41,687 bases of DNA from positions 1-41,687 of IMG/VR virus record IMGVR_UViG_3300025889_000255. One strand, 5' to 3'. Positions within the stretch are counted from its first letter, which is position 1; every line of letters begins with the position of its first letter. This DNA comes from a virus. Below, piece by piece: positions 7,885 to 17,544 of this stretch. The position numbers and the translations under genes were made by a program. A model generated the notes under the pieces. The model was not told where the DNA came from and ran no database searches. It was given only the letters and a program-made list of their open reading frames with translations.

Positions 7885-8901
7885 TTAAATAGCGATACAC
7901 ATTAGCTCGTCTTCGACATATTGAACGCCTTGAATCCATTTACCTTTACGGTAAACCAATTCATTCAATTTGTCGTACCAAACTTCCATTTCTGCGTTTG
8001 CGTCATTTACATCTGCACCAATTACAATATTATCAGGCGTAGTATACAAAATAGCATTATCACCAATTTCTGCTTGGAAAGGGTTTGCAGCATCAGCTAA
8101 AGCGTCATCCCATTCAGACATTTCAACTAACTGAACTCCTCTGTAACTTAAAGAAACTGTACCGTCTTGCAATCTTTGCAAGCCTGAATCAGTAGAAGTA
8201 TTTTCTAAAGTTTTCCAGTAATTATCCCAAATAGTCGCAGTTACATAAAACCTTTTATCTGATCTCGGTATAGCTCTTAAAGTAGCTGGCTGATTAGTCC
8301 AAATCTGTTCTAATGCCTCTTGCGCTCCATCTGCTACTAATACACCTGCTCCATCTTCGATGTTAGAATCGTTCGACATGTCAATTGAATAACCTAAAGA
8401 ACTTGAAGCGTCTATTAATAGTCTCCAAATACCGTCACAAATTCCATAGAATGAGTCTGCATCTGCATCATCACCAAACCATAAAAGTTTCTGATTGTCT
8501 TCTCTAACTGCTCTCTCGGTTTGCTCCTGCATAATAGTATCAACTACTGTTCCTATCATGTCGTTTCGGTCAGTGCCAGTTTTCAAAAACTCCTGAAAAA
8601 TAGTATTATCGAAAGCATCTGAACACTCTTCAAGGTTAAACTTAACTTTACAACCGGTGATAGTCTTATCGTCTATAGTAGTGGTTCCCACAGCCGTAAA
8701 ACCACAATCCGTATCTGCTCTTAAAATCTTTTGCAGTCGTCTTGGTAAGTAGATATTTACTTTGTCCCGTAAATCAGGAATAAATTGAAACTCTCTATAC
8801 AAGTCTTTGCCCTCTAATTGAGGTTGAAAGAATAACTTTGTTAGAAATTCTTTACCAGCATAAGTATGCGTAATGTTTGATGTTAATTGATTAGTTGCCA
8901 T
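7885..8901 (-). CDS. major capsid protein
   Basis: A 338-residue protein of the HK97-like type. Features are an N-terminal arm with AGKEFLTKLFFQPQLEG, a long helix with VDTIMQEQTERAVREDNQ (spine helix), a P-loop-like turn, and a C-terminal part with YRGVQLVEMSEWDD and ILYTTPDNIVIGAD, a typical A-domain pattern. It follows the ClpP-like protease/scaffold gene directly (7-base gap), the canonical protease-capsid order. Confidence 0.85.
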   Translation of the reverse strand: MATNQLTSNITHTYAGKEFLTKLFFQPQLEGKDLYREFQFIPDLRDKVNIYLPRRLQKILRADTDCGFTAVGTTTIDDKTITGCKVKFNLEECSDAFDNTIFQEFLKTGTDRNDMIGTVVDTIMQEQTERAVREDNQKLLWFGDDADADSFYGICDGIWRLLIDASSSLGYSIDMSNDSNIEDGAGVLVADGAQEALEQIWTNQPATLRAIPRSDKRFYVTATIWDNYWKTLENTSTDSGLQRLQDGTVSLSYRGVQLVEMSEWDDALADAANPFQAEIGDNAILYTTPDNIVIGADVNDANAEMEVWYDKLNELVYRKGKWIQGVQYVEDELMCIAI

Positions 8902-8907
8902 ATCTGT

Positions 8908-9915
8908 TTAATTTAAACCTAGTCTGTTTTGAATTTTTTTAACTTGTTGATTTACCAAGCTTGAAAATTGAGGCTCTTTTTTATCTTTTGTTTTAACGTC
9001 ATCCTCTTTTGCTGGTATGACCGTTTCTTTAGCTTCATACTTCGCTATCTTAGCTCTTAATTCTGCCATTTCAGTATCCTTTTCTGATAGCTCTTTCTTT
9101 TTGTTTTCTATTTCGGCTTCTTTTTCTGCTGTTACAGCTTCGATTTGTGCGTTTGTAGCGTCCGCAATCGCTTTAATTTCTTCGTCAGATAAACCTTCTT
9201 TTTTCTCCTCCTTCTCTTTTGGAGTTATGAAAGCAAGGATTTTATCCAAAGCACTTTTTTCTACCTTTTCGGTAGTGTCTTCTTGATTTTCCATTGTTTT
9301 TGTTTTAATGTTTTGAAATTTATTAGGAATGTCAGGATATTTTTTATCCCTTACTTTATTCATTACCGTTTGTGTTACATTCTGGACGTTTTCAGGCTCA
9401 ACAATTTTATCAATCAATCCAAAAGCTTTAGCCTCTTTTGCATCAATCCACTTATCCTCATCCATCAAGCTTTTAATTGCGCTTTTTCTTTGCCCCGTCT
9501 GCTTTTTGTAGATGTTTACTATTGCGTCCTGAAATTTATCTAAGTTATCAGCTTCCTTTCTTAATTCATCAGCACTCCCCATTGTCATAGTCCAAGGATT
9601 ATGAACTAAAATAGGTGTGTTTGAGCCTGCCTCTACCTTATCCAAGGCAGCCGCAATAACAGTCATTGAACTAGCGGAAGGGCCAGTATATCGGCCTGTA
9701 GTTGTTCCCTTAAAAGTTTTTAGAAAATCATAGATAGCTAGTGCGTCCGTTAAAGAACCACCTAATGAAGCCATGTTTAAATGAAGTGAATCGGCCTCCT
9801 GTGCTTTTACTTCGTTTATAAAGCTATTAGCAGTAACTCCGAAAAATCCTATATCTTCGTTGATGTCAATTGTAACATCATTATTTACTTTATTAAGTAC
9901 ATACCATGAATCCAT
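8908..9915 (-). CDS. ClpP-like (S14) prohead protease fused to scaffold region
   Basis: A 335-residue protein. Residues 1-180 are a ClpP fold: LNMASLGGSLTDALAIYDFL, the serine in TGPSASSMTVIAAAL, the histidine in TPILVHNPW, and the acidic residue near DEDKWIDAKEAKAFGLID. Phage enzymes of this class mature the prohead by cleaving scaffold and capsid delta domains. Residues about 205-335 are a long charged coiled coil (KEGLSDEEIKAIADA, ENKKKELSEKDTEMAELR), fitting a scaffolding domain in the same polypeptide. The major capsid gene follows. Confidence 0.85.
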   Translation of the reverse strand: MDSWYVLNKVNNDVTIDINEDIGFFGVTANSFINEVKAQEADSLHLNMASLGGSLTDALAIYDFLKTFKGTTTGRYTGPSASSMTVIAAALDKVEAGSNTPILVHNPWTMTMGSADELRKEADNLDKFQDAIVNIYKKQTGQRKSAIKSLMDEDKWIDAKEAKAFGLIDKIVEPENVQNVTQTVMNKVRDKKYPDIPNKFQNIKTKTMENQEDTTEKVEKSALDKILAFITPKEKEEKKEGLSDEEIKAIADATNAQIEAVTAEKEAEIENKKKELSEKDTEMAELRAKIAKYEAKETVIPAKEDDVKTKDKKEPQFSSLVNQQVKKIQNRLGLN

Positions 9916-9965
9916 GTAGCAATTATACTACACTTACATACAAAGGTGTATCCCCTTTTTACTTA

Positions 9966-10292
9966 TTACTTTTTTTCTGCATGTTTCACGCAGCAATATC
10001 TAAGGGTATGATCGTTGATTTTTGACTTTATTTTCTTACCTGTTAGGTCGTATTTTTCCTCGCCATCCATTAAAAAGTCCCATGTTGAACCAGTTGAATT
10101 TGCTTTATATTCTTGATAGTCATGTACAATAGCAAAATCTCTCACCCTACTGGTCGGTGCAATGCCTTTATCTATCAAATGATAAATAGTGTTCTCTAAA
10201 CTTGCATTTTCACCATATCTTTTGATTAAATCCTTGGTGAAATTTTTAATAAAACTGTCAATTACTTCTCTGTTTAATTTTTTGTTAGCCAT
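9966..10292 (-). CDS. unknown protein
   Basis: A 109-residue protein from the ATG at 10292 (MANKKLNREVIDSFIKNF). Helical N-terminal half, then SRVRDFAIVHDYQEYKAN and a C-terminus with LRYCCVKHAEKK. The longer frame to 10325 would use a poor start deep inside the gene at 10274-10444, with which the chosen start still overlaps by 19 bases. No family recognised; it belongs to a cluster of small genes between tape measure and protease. Confidence 0.6.
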   Translation of the reverse strand: MANKKLNREVIDSFIKNFTKDLIKRYGENASLENTIYHLIDKGIAPTSRVRDFAIVHDYQEYKANSTGSTWDFLMDGEEKYDLTGKKIKSKINDHTLRYCCVKHAEKK

Positions 10293-10444
10293 TCTATCGC
10301 CTTTTTTACTGTACACCCAAAACAAACCTTTCCTTGCTTTGTCTCAGATTTCCATAATAACCAAATTTGTTTCTGAATCTTAAAATCCGTTTCAGGATTT
10401 CCAGTTAATTGGTCAAGTAATTTCCTACCAGATTCTTTTGGCAT
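10274..10444 (-). CDS. small unknown protein with CxxC
   Basis: Fifty-six residues, MPKESGRKLLDQLTG to KAIEWLTKN, with KVCFGCTVKKAIEWL near the C-terminus. Its ATG at 10444 lies inside the upstream gene (stop at 10425) and its end overlaps the next gene, so the cluster is translationally coupled. No family recognised. One CxxC could pair with the Cys motifs of the neighbouring small proteins. Confidence 0.6.
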   Translation of the reverse strand: MPKESGRKLLDQLTGNPETDFKIQKQIWLLWKSETKQGKVCFGCTVKKAIEWLTKN

Positions 10445-10643
10445 AGCTTATAAAATATTTTAAAACTTTTCCTAAGTGCCGCGAACAACCCATACAACAT
10501 TTATCGCCTACAGTTATTTCGTATATTTCACACAACCCTTTTATAGCCGCAAAGTCCGGGCGTATTTTACCACTAACTTTTATCGCTGCTAAATGGGCTT
10601 GAATTTCTTCTTTATAATCTTCTACCACTTTCCTATCGGACAT
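10425..10643 (-). CDS. small unknown protein with CCxxC
   Basis: Seventy-two residues, MSDRKVVEDYKEEIQAHL to YAKRIW. The middle has KCCMGCSRHLGKVLKYFI; a metal-binding or redox role is possible but not shown. It overlaps both neighbours (22 bases upstream, 20 downstream). No family recognised. Confidence 0.6.
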   Translation of the reverse strand: MSDRKVVEDYKEEIQAHLAAIKVSGKIRPDFAAIKGLCEIYEITVGDKCCMGCSRHLGKVLKYFISYAKRIW

Positions 10644-10816
10644 CGTTCTAATTTTATTGCTGTCTTATTTTTAATGTCACATAAACATACCACGCATTGA
10701 TCGCGTTTAGCAAATGTTATACCCAATAATTTAAATTTGCCCCTCTTCTTTGGGCAATCATTGCATATTTCACGCCTTTTTTCTTTTAATTCTTTGTCTG
10801 CTTGCTCGAATATCAT
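10622..10816 (-). CDS. small Cys-rich (zinc-ribbon-like) protein
   Basis: Sixty-four residues from the ATG at 10816, right after the tape-measure stop; a GTG at 10828 would add four residues. Cysteines occur as ICNDCPKK, then CVVCLC and RCPIG. Four or more Cys in CxxC pairs fit a zinc ribbon, of the type often found as tiny genes in phage tail regions. It starts the three-gene Cys-rich cluster between tape measure and protease. Confidence 0.65.
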   Translation of the reverse strand: MIFEQADKELKEKRREICNDCPKKRGKFKLLGITFAKRDQCVVCLCDIKNKTAIKLERCPIGKW

Positions 10817-10817
10817 T

Positions 10818-13610
10818 TTAAAAACCACTTTCGTTTTGAATTACTCGTACTTGTTTTTGTGCGTTTGTTATTGCTCCCTCGCTTACTACAACCGGAATCG
10901 CACCAATAGCAGTTATAACCGCTTGTGCTATCCTTGATTCCATACCGTCCATATCTAACCCTTGTTGATTATTTACAAAGTTCTGATTTACTTGTGGCCC
11001 GTTTACATTTGGACTACTCAGCGGTGTAACTTGAACCCTTTCCTGCCCTCCGGGATTATCACCGACTAATAATAGTTCGGGACCATCTGTTATAAAGTCA
11101 CCGCCTAAAGCTAACGGGGTAGCTCTAATTGCCGCTGCACGAGCTAATCCCTCGCCTAATGCTAGTGCCGCTAAAGGTAAAGTAAAAGGTGGGCCTGGAG
11201 GTGTCGCTAATGCTCTACCACTTGCTAAAAATGCGGAAATAACCGCCTGTTGTGCTTGTAAGTTTCTGCTTTTCTTAGCTGCTTTTAGCTCTAAATCCGA
11301 TCTTTGTTTATCAAACTTTTTGCCGATAGCTATTTTTTCAGCATCGGTTAAATTCTCATTATCTAGCGCAGCCTCCCTTTGAGCTTCTAAAGCGTCAACT
11401 TGCGCGTTAGTTTCTCTATCTAATCGTTTCTGAAGATTTTGAAATACTATATTGTTAACTTCTTCAGTTATATTACCTATTGTGTTTTTTAAATTTTGAG
11501 CTAAAGCAGTTTGTGCTTCTTCATCTAAAGAAAATACTCTTTGCAAAAAGTTCTCCTCAGGAAGTAATTCTTCTAAAGGCTCTATTATAATCTCTGGCTT
11601 TACTTCAAAATCTAAATCCTCTAAAGGCTCAAAGTATTTTTCAAATGCCTTCTTAGCGGCTTCGTTAGCTTTCTTTGCCGCTGAATCTGCCTTTGCTTGG
11701 TCGGCTGTTGTTGTTTTAAATCCTTCAACAAATCCTTCACCTGCTACTGTTCCAGCTTCTGTCCCCGCTTTTTCGGCTGGCTTAAATAAAGCTTCTTTAC
11801 TGATTTTCTCAATAGGTTTCCTTTGTTCTACCGTTGCCTCGAAAGCCTCCGTGTAATTTGTTGCCACATTTTTACCGAAGTCTATTATTGTAGCCTTAAT
11901 ATTTGTGAAGCCCTCAGAAAATGAACTTTTTATAGCCTCAAAATCTAAAGTAAACACACCCTTTAATATACCGCCTACAGATTTAGCCGCATCAAAGAGA
12001 ACACCAAAGTTTAATACAACTGCATCAATTATCGTGCTAACTTGAGCGCCAAAAAACTCAACAGCCGCCCTTGCTATTGCCGATTCATTATAAAAGTCAA
12101 TAAAGAAGTTTATAACGTCAACCCCTACATCAATTAACTTAACTAAGCCCTCTAACAAGAAAGCCTGTAATTGATCGGTTAATCCGCTTAATTCGTTGCC
12201 CGTAAGGTCAAAAGCGGCTACTATTTGTTGTTGTGCTAGTTCAATTCTTTGGTTAGCGTCTAATAACTCTAATTGTGATTGTGTATATTTATCGGTATCA
12301 TCAACTAATCCTTCTATTTCACCGTCTACATCTTTTAAAGTTTGTAAAAATCTCAACCCTGCATCTTCACCAGCACCACCGAATACATCTGCTAAAACAG
12401 TTTGCAATCTGTCTGCCTCTATTCCCCCCTGATTTAAAGCTGTTGAAACTTGTTTTAAAGCTTGAGCCGTGCTAATAGAACCATCCCTAACACCTCTCAA
12501 TAACTTGTCGGAGAACTCCTTACCAAAAGCATCATTTAAAGCGTCTTTAGTTGCGGTTGTTTGCTCTCTAATTCTTAGTCCGAATTCCTTTACAGCGTCT
12601 ACACCTTTATCTGAAAATATACCTTCTTTTACTTCCTGTGTAGCTATTGTTATAAATTCTTCAGCACTAAAACCAGAAGCTTTAAACTGCGTAGGGTATT
12701 CCCTTAGCTTATCTAAAAACTCACCATTTGCATCTGCACCAGCTAAAAAACCTTTATTAATTAAATCTAACGCCTCAGCTCCGCTTATACCAAATTCTTT
12801 AGATAAAGTGTTAGAAGCTAATAACACCTCATTAAATTCTTTACCAAATGTATCAGCTGTTGCCTGTATGCCTGATGTTAATTTTTGTAACTCGTTATCT
12901 GTAACACCAAATAATTTCTGAACCTGTGAATTTGCCTTATTTACTTCTTTGGTAAGGTCTAATAATGCGTCTGTTGCTACGACTGCCCCCGTTGCTACCG
13001 CGCCCGCTGCTATCCCCCAAACACCGCCAAATTTACTGATTTGAGGTATTATATTTTTAAGTAATCCACCAGCATTTTTTAAATTACCTCCCCCAAAATC
13101 TAAACCTTTCAACTGGTCTGCTAATCCTGAAATAGCACTACCATAATCGCCAACACTTCTAAAATTATCACCTAACTCTTTATCAAATTGTTTTAACTCA
13201 GTGGTAACTTGAGATATTTCTGTTTTTAAATCATTGGCCTTTTTATTGGTTTTATCAAAAGCGTTTGGCAAAGCCTTTAATTCGGCTCTTAATGCTTGGT
13301 TTCTTTTTACTAGATCGTTATAACTTCCACTTGTAGCCTCAACTGCTTGACGGGTTTTAAGAAAGTCCTTTTGTTGTTTGTTTAGCTCTGAACGGGTTTG
13401 TTTTATTTCAAGATTTGTTTCTGCAATTTCTTTATTCAGCCTATCAAAATCTTCAGCACTCTTTTCTACCGAGTTATCTTTTAGCTCTGCATCTAATTGT
13501 TTCTTCTGATCTGTAAGTTCTTTTAACTGCTTATTAAGTCGTAAAATATCACTACTTAATTGATCATCACCTTTTAACTCAATCCTAAATCCTACTACTT
13601 TTTCTGCCAT
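10818..13610 (-). CDS. tail tape-measure protein
   Basis: A 930-residue protein. Residues 1-155 are coiled coil (LKELTDQKKQLDAELKD, LNKEIAETNLEIKQTRSEL). A hydrophobic, glycine/alanine-rich stretch follows at about 190-215 (GVWGIAAGAVATGAVVATD), then the repeated helical core (FGGAGEDAGLRFLQTLK) with a second hydrophobic region near 800. This is the normal layout of siphovirus tape measures, which fix tail length and are ejected with DNA. By the rule of about 0.15 nm per residue the tail would be near 140 nm (inference). Confidence 0.9.
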   Translation of the reverse strand: MAEKVVGFRIELKGDDQLSSDILRLNKQLKELTDQKKQLDAELKDNSVEKSAEDFDRLNKEIAETNLEIKQTRSELNKQQKDFLKTRQAVEATSGSYNDLVKRNQALRAELKALPNAFDKTNKKANDLKTEISQVTTELKQFDKELGDNFRSVGDYGSAISGLADQLKGLDFGGGNLKNAGGLLKNIIPQISKFGGVWGIAAGAVATGAVVATDALLDLTKEVNKANSQVQKLFGVTDNELQKLTSGIQATADTFGKEFNEVLLASNTLSKEFGISGAEALDLINKGFLAGADANGEFLDKLREYPTQFKASGFSAEEFITIATQEVKEGIFSDKGVDAVKEFGLRIREQTTATKDALNDAFGKEFSDKLLRGVRDGSISTAQALKQVSTALNQGGIEADRLQTVLADVFGGAGEDAGLRFLQTLKDVDGEIEGLVDDTDKYTQSQLELLDANQRIELAQQQIVAAFDLTGNELSGLTDQLQAFLLEGLVKLIDVGVDVINFFIDFYNESAIARAAVEFFGAQVSTIIDAVVLNFGVLFDAAKSVGGILKGVFTLDFEAIKSSFSEGFTNIKATIIDFGKNVATNYTEAFEATVEQRKPIEKISKEALFKPAEKAGTEAGTVAGEGFVEGFKTTTADQAKADSAAKKANEAAKKAFEKYFEPLEDLDFEVKPEIIIEPLEELLPEENFLQRVFSLDEEAQTALAQNLKNTIGNITEEVNNIVFQNLQKRLDRETNAQVDALEAQREAALDNENLTDAEKIAIGKKFDKQRSDLELKAAKKSRNLQAQQAVISAFLASGRALATPPGPPFTLPLAALALGEGLARAAAIRATPLALGGDFITDGPELLLVGDNPGGQERVQVTPLSSPNVNGPQVNQNFVNNQQGLDMDGMESRIAQAVITAIGAIPVVVSEGAITNAQKQVRVIQNESGF

Positions 13611-15949
13611 TATCCCGGAATTGTAACTGCTTTAATTGTGTTATCATCACTATCATACACTGTTACATGTAAAATAGCTGTATTTGTGCCGCTTAATGTT
13701 ATCTCTGCCCAAACAGGTATTGAATCAGGCTTTATGCTATTCTCTAAACCAGGGCTATAAATACTTTCTTCGCCAAAAGGCCCATTTCCTATCCCATCGT
13801 CTTGATTGGTATCAATAATTGCACTTTCTCTATTTTCATATTTAATCAACTCAAATCTATATGTATTAGGATTTTGAGGCGTAACGTCTGCAATTTCATT
13901 TATTAAATAATATCCTTTTAACTCTGGTGGGTTACTTAAATATAACGGCTCTCTCGATAAATCTCCATTTTCATATTGTTGAATTCTGCTTTCTCTGAAT
14001 TTAAAAAAGGCATTTACAAATATTCCCTTTTCAATTACATTTAATTGAGAGGCATAAAAAGTGCCAACCAATCCATTTTGACCATTGTATTTTAAATCCC
14101 AATCGGTAGTTCTGTCACCAAAACTTAAACCCGTAGGAATGTTGCTAATTAAAGAACCCTCCCAATTTAATTGAACACTACCTTGAACATCTACATTCCT
14201 ATACACTATTCTTTCTTCAAAATCAGTGTCGAACTCAGGAACCGCCCCGTTTTCTTTTGTTTCCTTCCATAATCTAGCTAATAAAGGGCTTTGATTAGTA
14301 AGTGAATTAGTTCCTACAGTGGTATCTTTTATGTAGTATGTAAATGCAAATGTTGGGTTTTGGCTTTTCTGCTCACCTTCTTTAAAACGATCTGAAAAAG
14401 TATGTTTGTAACTTCCATAGCTTTCCTCAACCGCCTCATTAACTTTCTTTAAAAAATCATCTTTGTTATCTTCTTTATACTCATATCTTATTTCGCGCTT
14501 ATAGTCACTTAAAAACCCGACCGTATAGGATTTACCAATATCTAAATCTTGAGTAAAATCATTCGCCTCACTTATTGCTTTATAAAATCCGTCTTGATTT
14601 ACATCACTTATATCATCCCAATTATCAAAAGGCTCAACTATTACGGTTTTTTCAGACACATTCGTTTTCCATACCAAATTAAAGCAGTGAGTTAAACCGT
14701 TGATATATTTTATTATTTCAGTGTCAGGTAATTGCTGTGCTAAATTTACATTTACGCCTCTAATAAATTGTGGACTCATTAAATTAGATAATGTCGTACC
14801 TGTTAACATCGATATTTCTACATTAGCTAAAGACTTTATCTGTGTATACTCAAATCTATAAGCAAATGTAACCTCGTCACCGACTTGTAATGTTAAAGCA
14901 GTAGGTTTTACTATTAAATCTTCTACTGAAGAAAATCCAGGTGTACTCGTTGAAGTTCCATTTATCCAAAATATTTCTATTTCCTCAATCAAAGAACCGT
15001 TTAACCTAACTTGAAGATAGTTATTATCAGGCGCGCTCTGTACGGCCTTAACATTTAAACTTAATTCAAAGTCGTATTTAGCGTATTCAATAGCCGTAAA
15101 TTTATCCGTTGATACATTAAACACACCCGCATTATCCGTTGACTCAAACTCAATAGGGTTTATAGTTCCTCCTAAATCAACATTAAAAGCCTTTGACCCA
15201 AAATTAACGTCTTGGTCAGTTGTTTTAGTAGCTGTAAATTGATTTGTGTCCAATGTACTTTGTGGATGTTTGAATCCTGTACCCGTAAAAAGCCTAAATA
15301 ATTCACCAAATTGTGCGCTATCAAAAAAATTACTTGATACCTTATAACCTACATTTAAAAATGCTTTATCAATAATAGACTTAAAAAATATACCCGGCCT
15401 TAAATCTTCAACGCTTACCTGTCCGGATACGTCCCATTTACCATAATTTGTAATAGGATAATAGTAATCTAAATTTGTTGCTGTCCAGCTAGCTTCAATT
15501 GTTGTCTTGTCAAATGTATGAGAACCCCAACTCAATTCGTTTAATCTTAATCCGTTGAATTGATCGACCCATACAAGGTTGTCACCTGTTACCCTGCATT
15601 TATAAGACCTAACGCCTTTACTTGTGGTAATATCTATCACTTTAAAATTACCATTCATGTACGGGATACCATCAACCTTAACGACACAAGGCTTTAATGC
15701 CTTCATATCTTTAACATCGTCTATGTTAGTATCATAGATATGTTGTAATAATAGGTTATTAGCGTGTGAACCAGCTACGGAAAAATCTTTTGAATAAGAA
15801 CCGCCTCGCCAACGGTTATTTGTTGGTGTAGCGTTTTTAATATCTGCTATACCATAGGTTAATGATAAAGGAAAGGCGGTTGAATCTTGAACCTCAAGAA
15901 TCCCTTCTATTGAATTATCACTATCTCGTATTTCAACTGTAACCCCCAT
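13610..15949 (-). CDS. tail tip / baseplate-type structural protein
   Basis: A 779-residue, beta-rich protein. The start (VEIRDSDNSIEGILEVQDS, LSLTYGIADI) followed by RWRGGSYSKDFSVAGSHANN and a domain with CVVKVDGIPYMNGNFKVID resembles large tail-tip proteins that follow the tape measure in Bacteroidota phages. It abuts its neighbours (13610 and 15949 shared), indicating a tight tail operon. A hub or tail-associated adhesin role is likely; a catalytic domain is not visible. Confidence 0.6.
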   Translation of the reverse strand: MGVTVEIRDSDNSIEGILEVQDSTAFPLSLTYGIADIKNATPTNNRWRGGSYSKDFSVAGSHANNLLLQHIYDTNIDDVKDMKALKPCVVKVDGIPYMNGNFKVIDITTSKGVRSYKCRVTGDNLVWVDQFNGLRLNELSWGSHTFDKTTIEASWTATNLDYYYPITNYGKWDVSGQVSVEDLRPGIFFKSIIDKAFLNVGYKVSSNFFDSAQFGELFRLFTGTGFKHPQSTLDTNQFTATKTTDQDVNFGSKAFNVDLGGTINPIEFESTDNAGVFNVSTDKFTAIEYAKYDFELSLNVKAVQSAPDNNYLQVRLNGSLIEEIEIFWINGTSTSTPGFSSVEDLIVKPTALTLQVGDEVTFAYRFEYTQIKSLANVEISMLTGTTLSNLMSPQFIRGVNVNLAQQLPDTEIIKYINGLTHCFNLVWKTNVSEKTVIVEPFDNWDDISDVNQDGFYKAISEANDFTQDLDIGKSYTVGFLSDYKREIRYEYKEDNKDDFLKKVNEAVEESYGSYKHTFSDRFKEGEQKSQNPTFAFTYYIKDTTVGTNSLTNQSPLLARLWKETKENGAVPEFDTDFEERIVYRNVDVQGSVQLNWEGSLISNIPTGLSFGDRTTDWDLKYNGQNGLVGTFYASQLNVIEKGIFVNAFFKFRESRIQQYENGDLSREPLYLSNPPELKGYYLINEIADVTPQNPNTYRFELIKYENRESAIIDTNQDDGIGNGPFGEESIYSPGLENSIKPDSIPVWAEITLSGTNTAILHVTVYDSDDNTIKAVTIPG

Positions 15950-17544
15950 TATTTACCTAGTATTATTCTCTCATTAGCATATGTATAATCAATTCTTAAC
16001 TGTACCAACCCATCTTCAACCGTTTGCACTGAGTTTCTTGTAACTGTTACTGGTATAAATTCGCTGTTTACTTCGATATATGTCGCCCTATCTTCGAATA
16101 ATTCCTCTAACCATATCAATTCATTGTCCTTTAATGGTAGCGTGAAGGCTTGATATTGTATGTTCGAAGTTCCTCCAAGTGTTGTTTTACCTCTGCTTTC
16201 TACTGTAAAGTCTTTAGTTAATGGCTTATTGTAGCTTTTTTTATTCACTCTAATGCCTCTATTCTCACTTTGGAAGGTGTAAGAATCTAAGCCGCCTAAT
16301 CTATTTTCCCAATGAAACCTAACCTCATGATTTAGACATCTATCAGATATTATATATGTTACAGTTTCAGATAGTGTTGATATGGTTTTAATACTTATGT
16401 TATCAACCGAAACAAACCCTGACGTTACCGTTGCGATTATTTCAATATCTGCATTACTTATAACTGAGTCAGTGGTGAATTCTTGAGAGAAACTTAACGA
16501 CTCTGGACTCAATCCAGTACCTATCATATCAACAATATTAACATCGTTGAATTGTACTAATGCCTTAGTTGTATTAGTAATGAATAAACCGTCACCAGTG
16601 TATATGTAATCTTGATTTGTGGATAAAGTCAAGGTTTGACTTAAGACATCACCTGTCCCGAAAACGGAATTAGTCGCAACACCGCTTCCTATTGTCCAGT
16701 TGCCGCCTTTTGTCCAGTTTGCATCGACAGCAAAAGTTCCGTTTGTAATTTCCTCACTACCTAAACTAACAATCCTTACCGTATAGCTTTTAGTAGTCGA
16801 ATCAATTATTGGTTGAACACCTGATCCGTAAGTAGTATCTAATGTTGCAGCGTTTAAATTTACCGGCCCTACTGGAATATCGGCCCTGTCATATGTTGCC
16901 AAATCTGAAGCATCAATATAAGAAACCGTTTCAACACCGCTCGTATTTGTTACGGCTACCCTTAGATATAAATCTGTATGCGCTGTAGAGTCAAAAGCAC
17001 TTAACCACTCATTATCTTCTAATCTTATTTTTCTTGATGTAATAGGAAAAGGAGAATTAGGAGAATTATTAGTTAAGAATCGATCAGATGAACTATTCAA
17101 ATCAAATATTCCAAATGTTTGTGATTGCTCCCTCGGTAAGAAAGAATTTAATACATTAGTACTAACACCGACCGGGCTAATTGTTGAACCCTCGACTAAT
17201 CCCCCACTTGCCGTACTGACTAGCTCAGTAAAAGTCGGGTTAATACTGTAAAAAGCTTCGTTTGCATCTAGTATTGTAAACGTATCAATTATAGGCATAC
17301 CATGACCACCTTCTTCAGTTGTCAAATAACCCCCAAGATTACTTTCAACTATCTTTTGAAAGTCAAAAATAAAAGTATTCGTATCTCCAATTTCAGGGTC
17401 TAATATGATAATAGCATCCGGGTCTAGGTCAATATAACCTTTCATTCTGACAATATCCGCATCATCTGAGCTTACCTCATACCATACTTGTTTTCCTAGT
17501 GGACTAGGTGACGTTACCCTACTATCTACACTTATATTACCCAT
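15949..17544 (-). CDS. tail structural protein (distal-tail-like)
   Basis: A 531-residue beta-rich protein. The C-terminus (LPLKDNELIWLEELFEDR, then YIEVNSEFIPVTVT and LRIDYTYANERIILG) is a pattern seen in tail proteins adjacent to the tape measure in Bacteroidota prophages. Residues about 90-330 are low-complexity, Ser/Thr/Asn-rich, perhaps a sugar-binding insertion. It is placed just before the 779-residue tail protein. The exact position in the tail is not evident. Confidence 0.55.
   Translation of the reverse strand: MGNISVDSRVTSPSPLGKQVWYEVSSDDADIVRMKGYIDLDPDAIIILDPEIGDTNTFIFDFQKIVESNLGGYLTTEEGGHGMPIIDTFTILDANEAFYSINPTFTELVSTASGGLVEGSTISPVGVSTNVLNSFLPREQSQTFGIFDLNSSSDRFLTNNSPNSPFPITSRKIRLEDNEWLSAFDSTAHTDLYLRVAVTNTSGVETVSYIDASDLATYDRADIPVGPVNLNAATLDTTYGSGVQPIIDSTTKSYTVRIVSLGSEEITNGTFAVDANWTKGGNWTIGSGVATNSVFGTGDVLSQTLTLSTNQDYIYTGDGLFITNTTKALVQFNDVNIVDMIGTGLSPESLSFSQEFTTDSVISNADIEIIATVTSGFVSVDNISIKTISTLSETVTYIISDRCLNHEVRFHWENRLGGLDSYTFQSENRGIRVNKKSYNKPLTKDFTVESRGKTTLGGTSNIQYQAFTLPLKDNELIWLEELFEDRATYIEVNSEFIPVTVTRNSVQTVEDGLVQLRIDYTYANERIILGK

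Noticed and set aside
12469-12921. 150-codon plus-strand frame inside the tape-measure gene
   Set aside because: It is the complementary strand of a coiled-coil coding region, with Ser/Leu/Pro-rich composition typical of such shadows.
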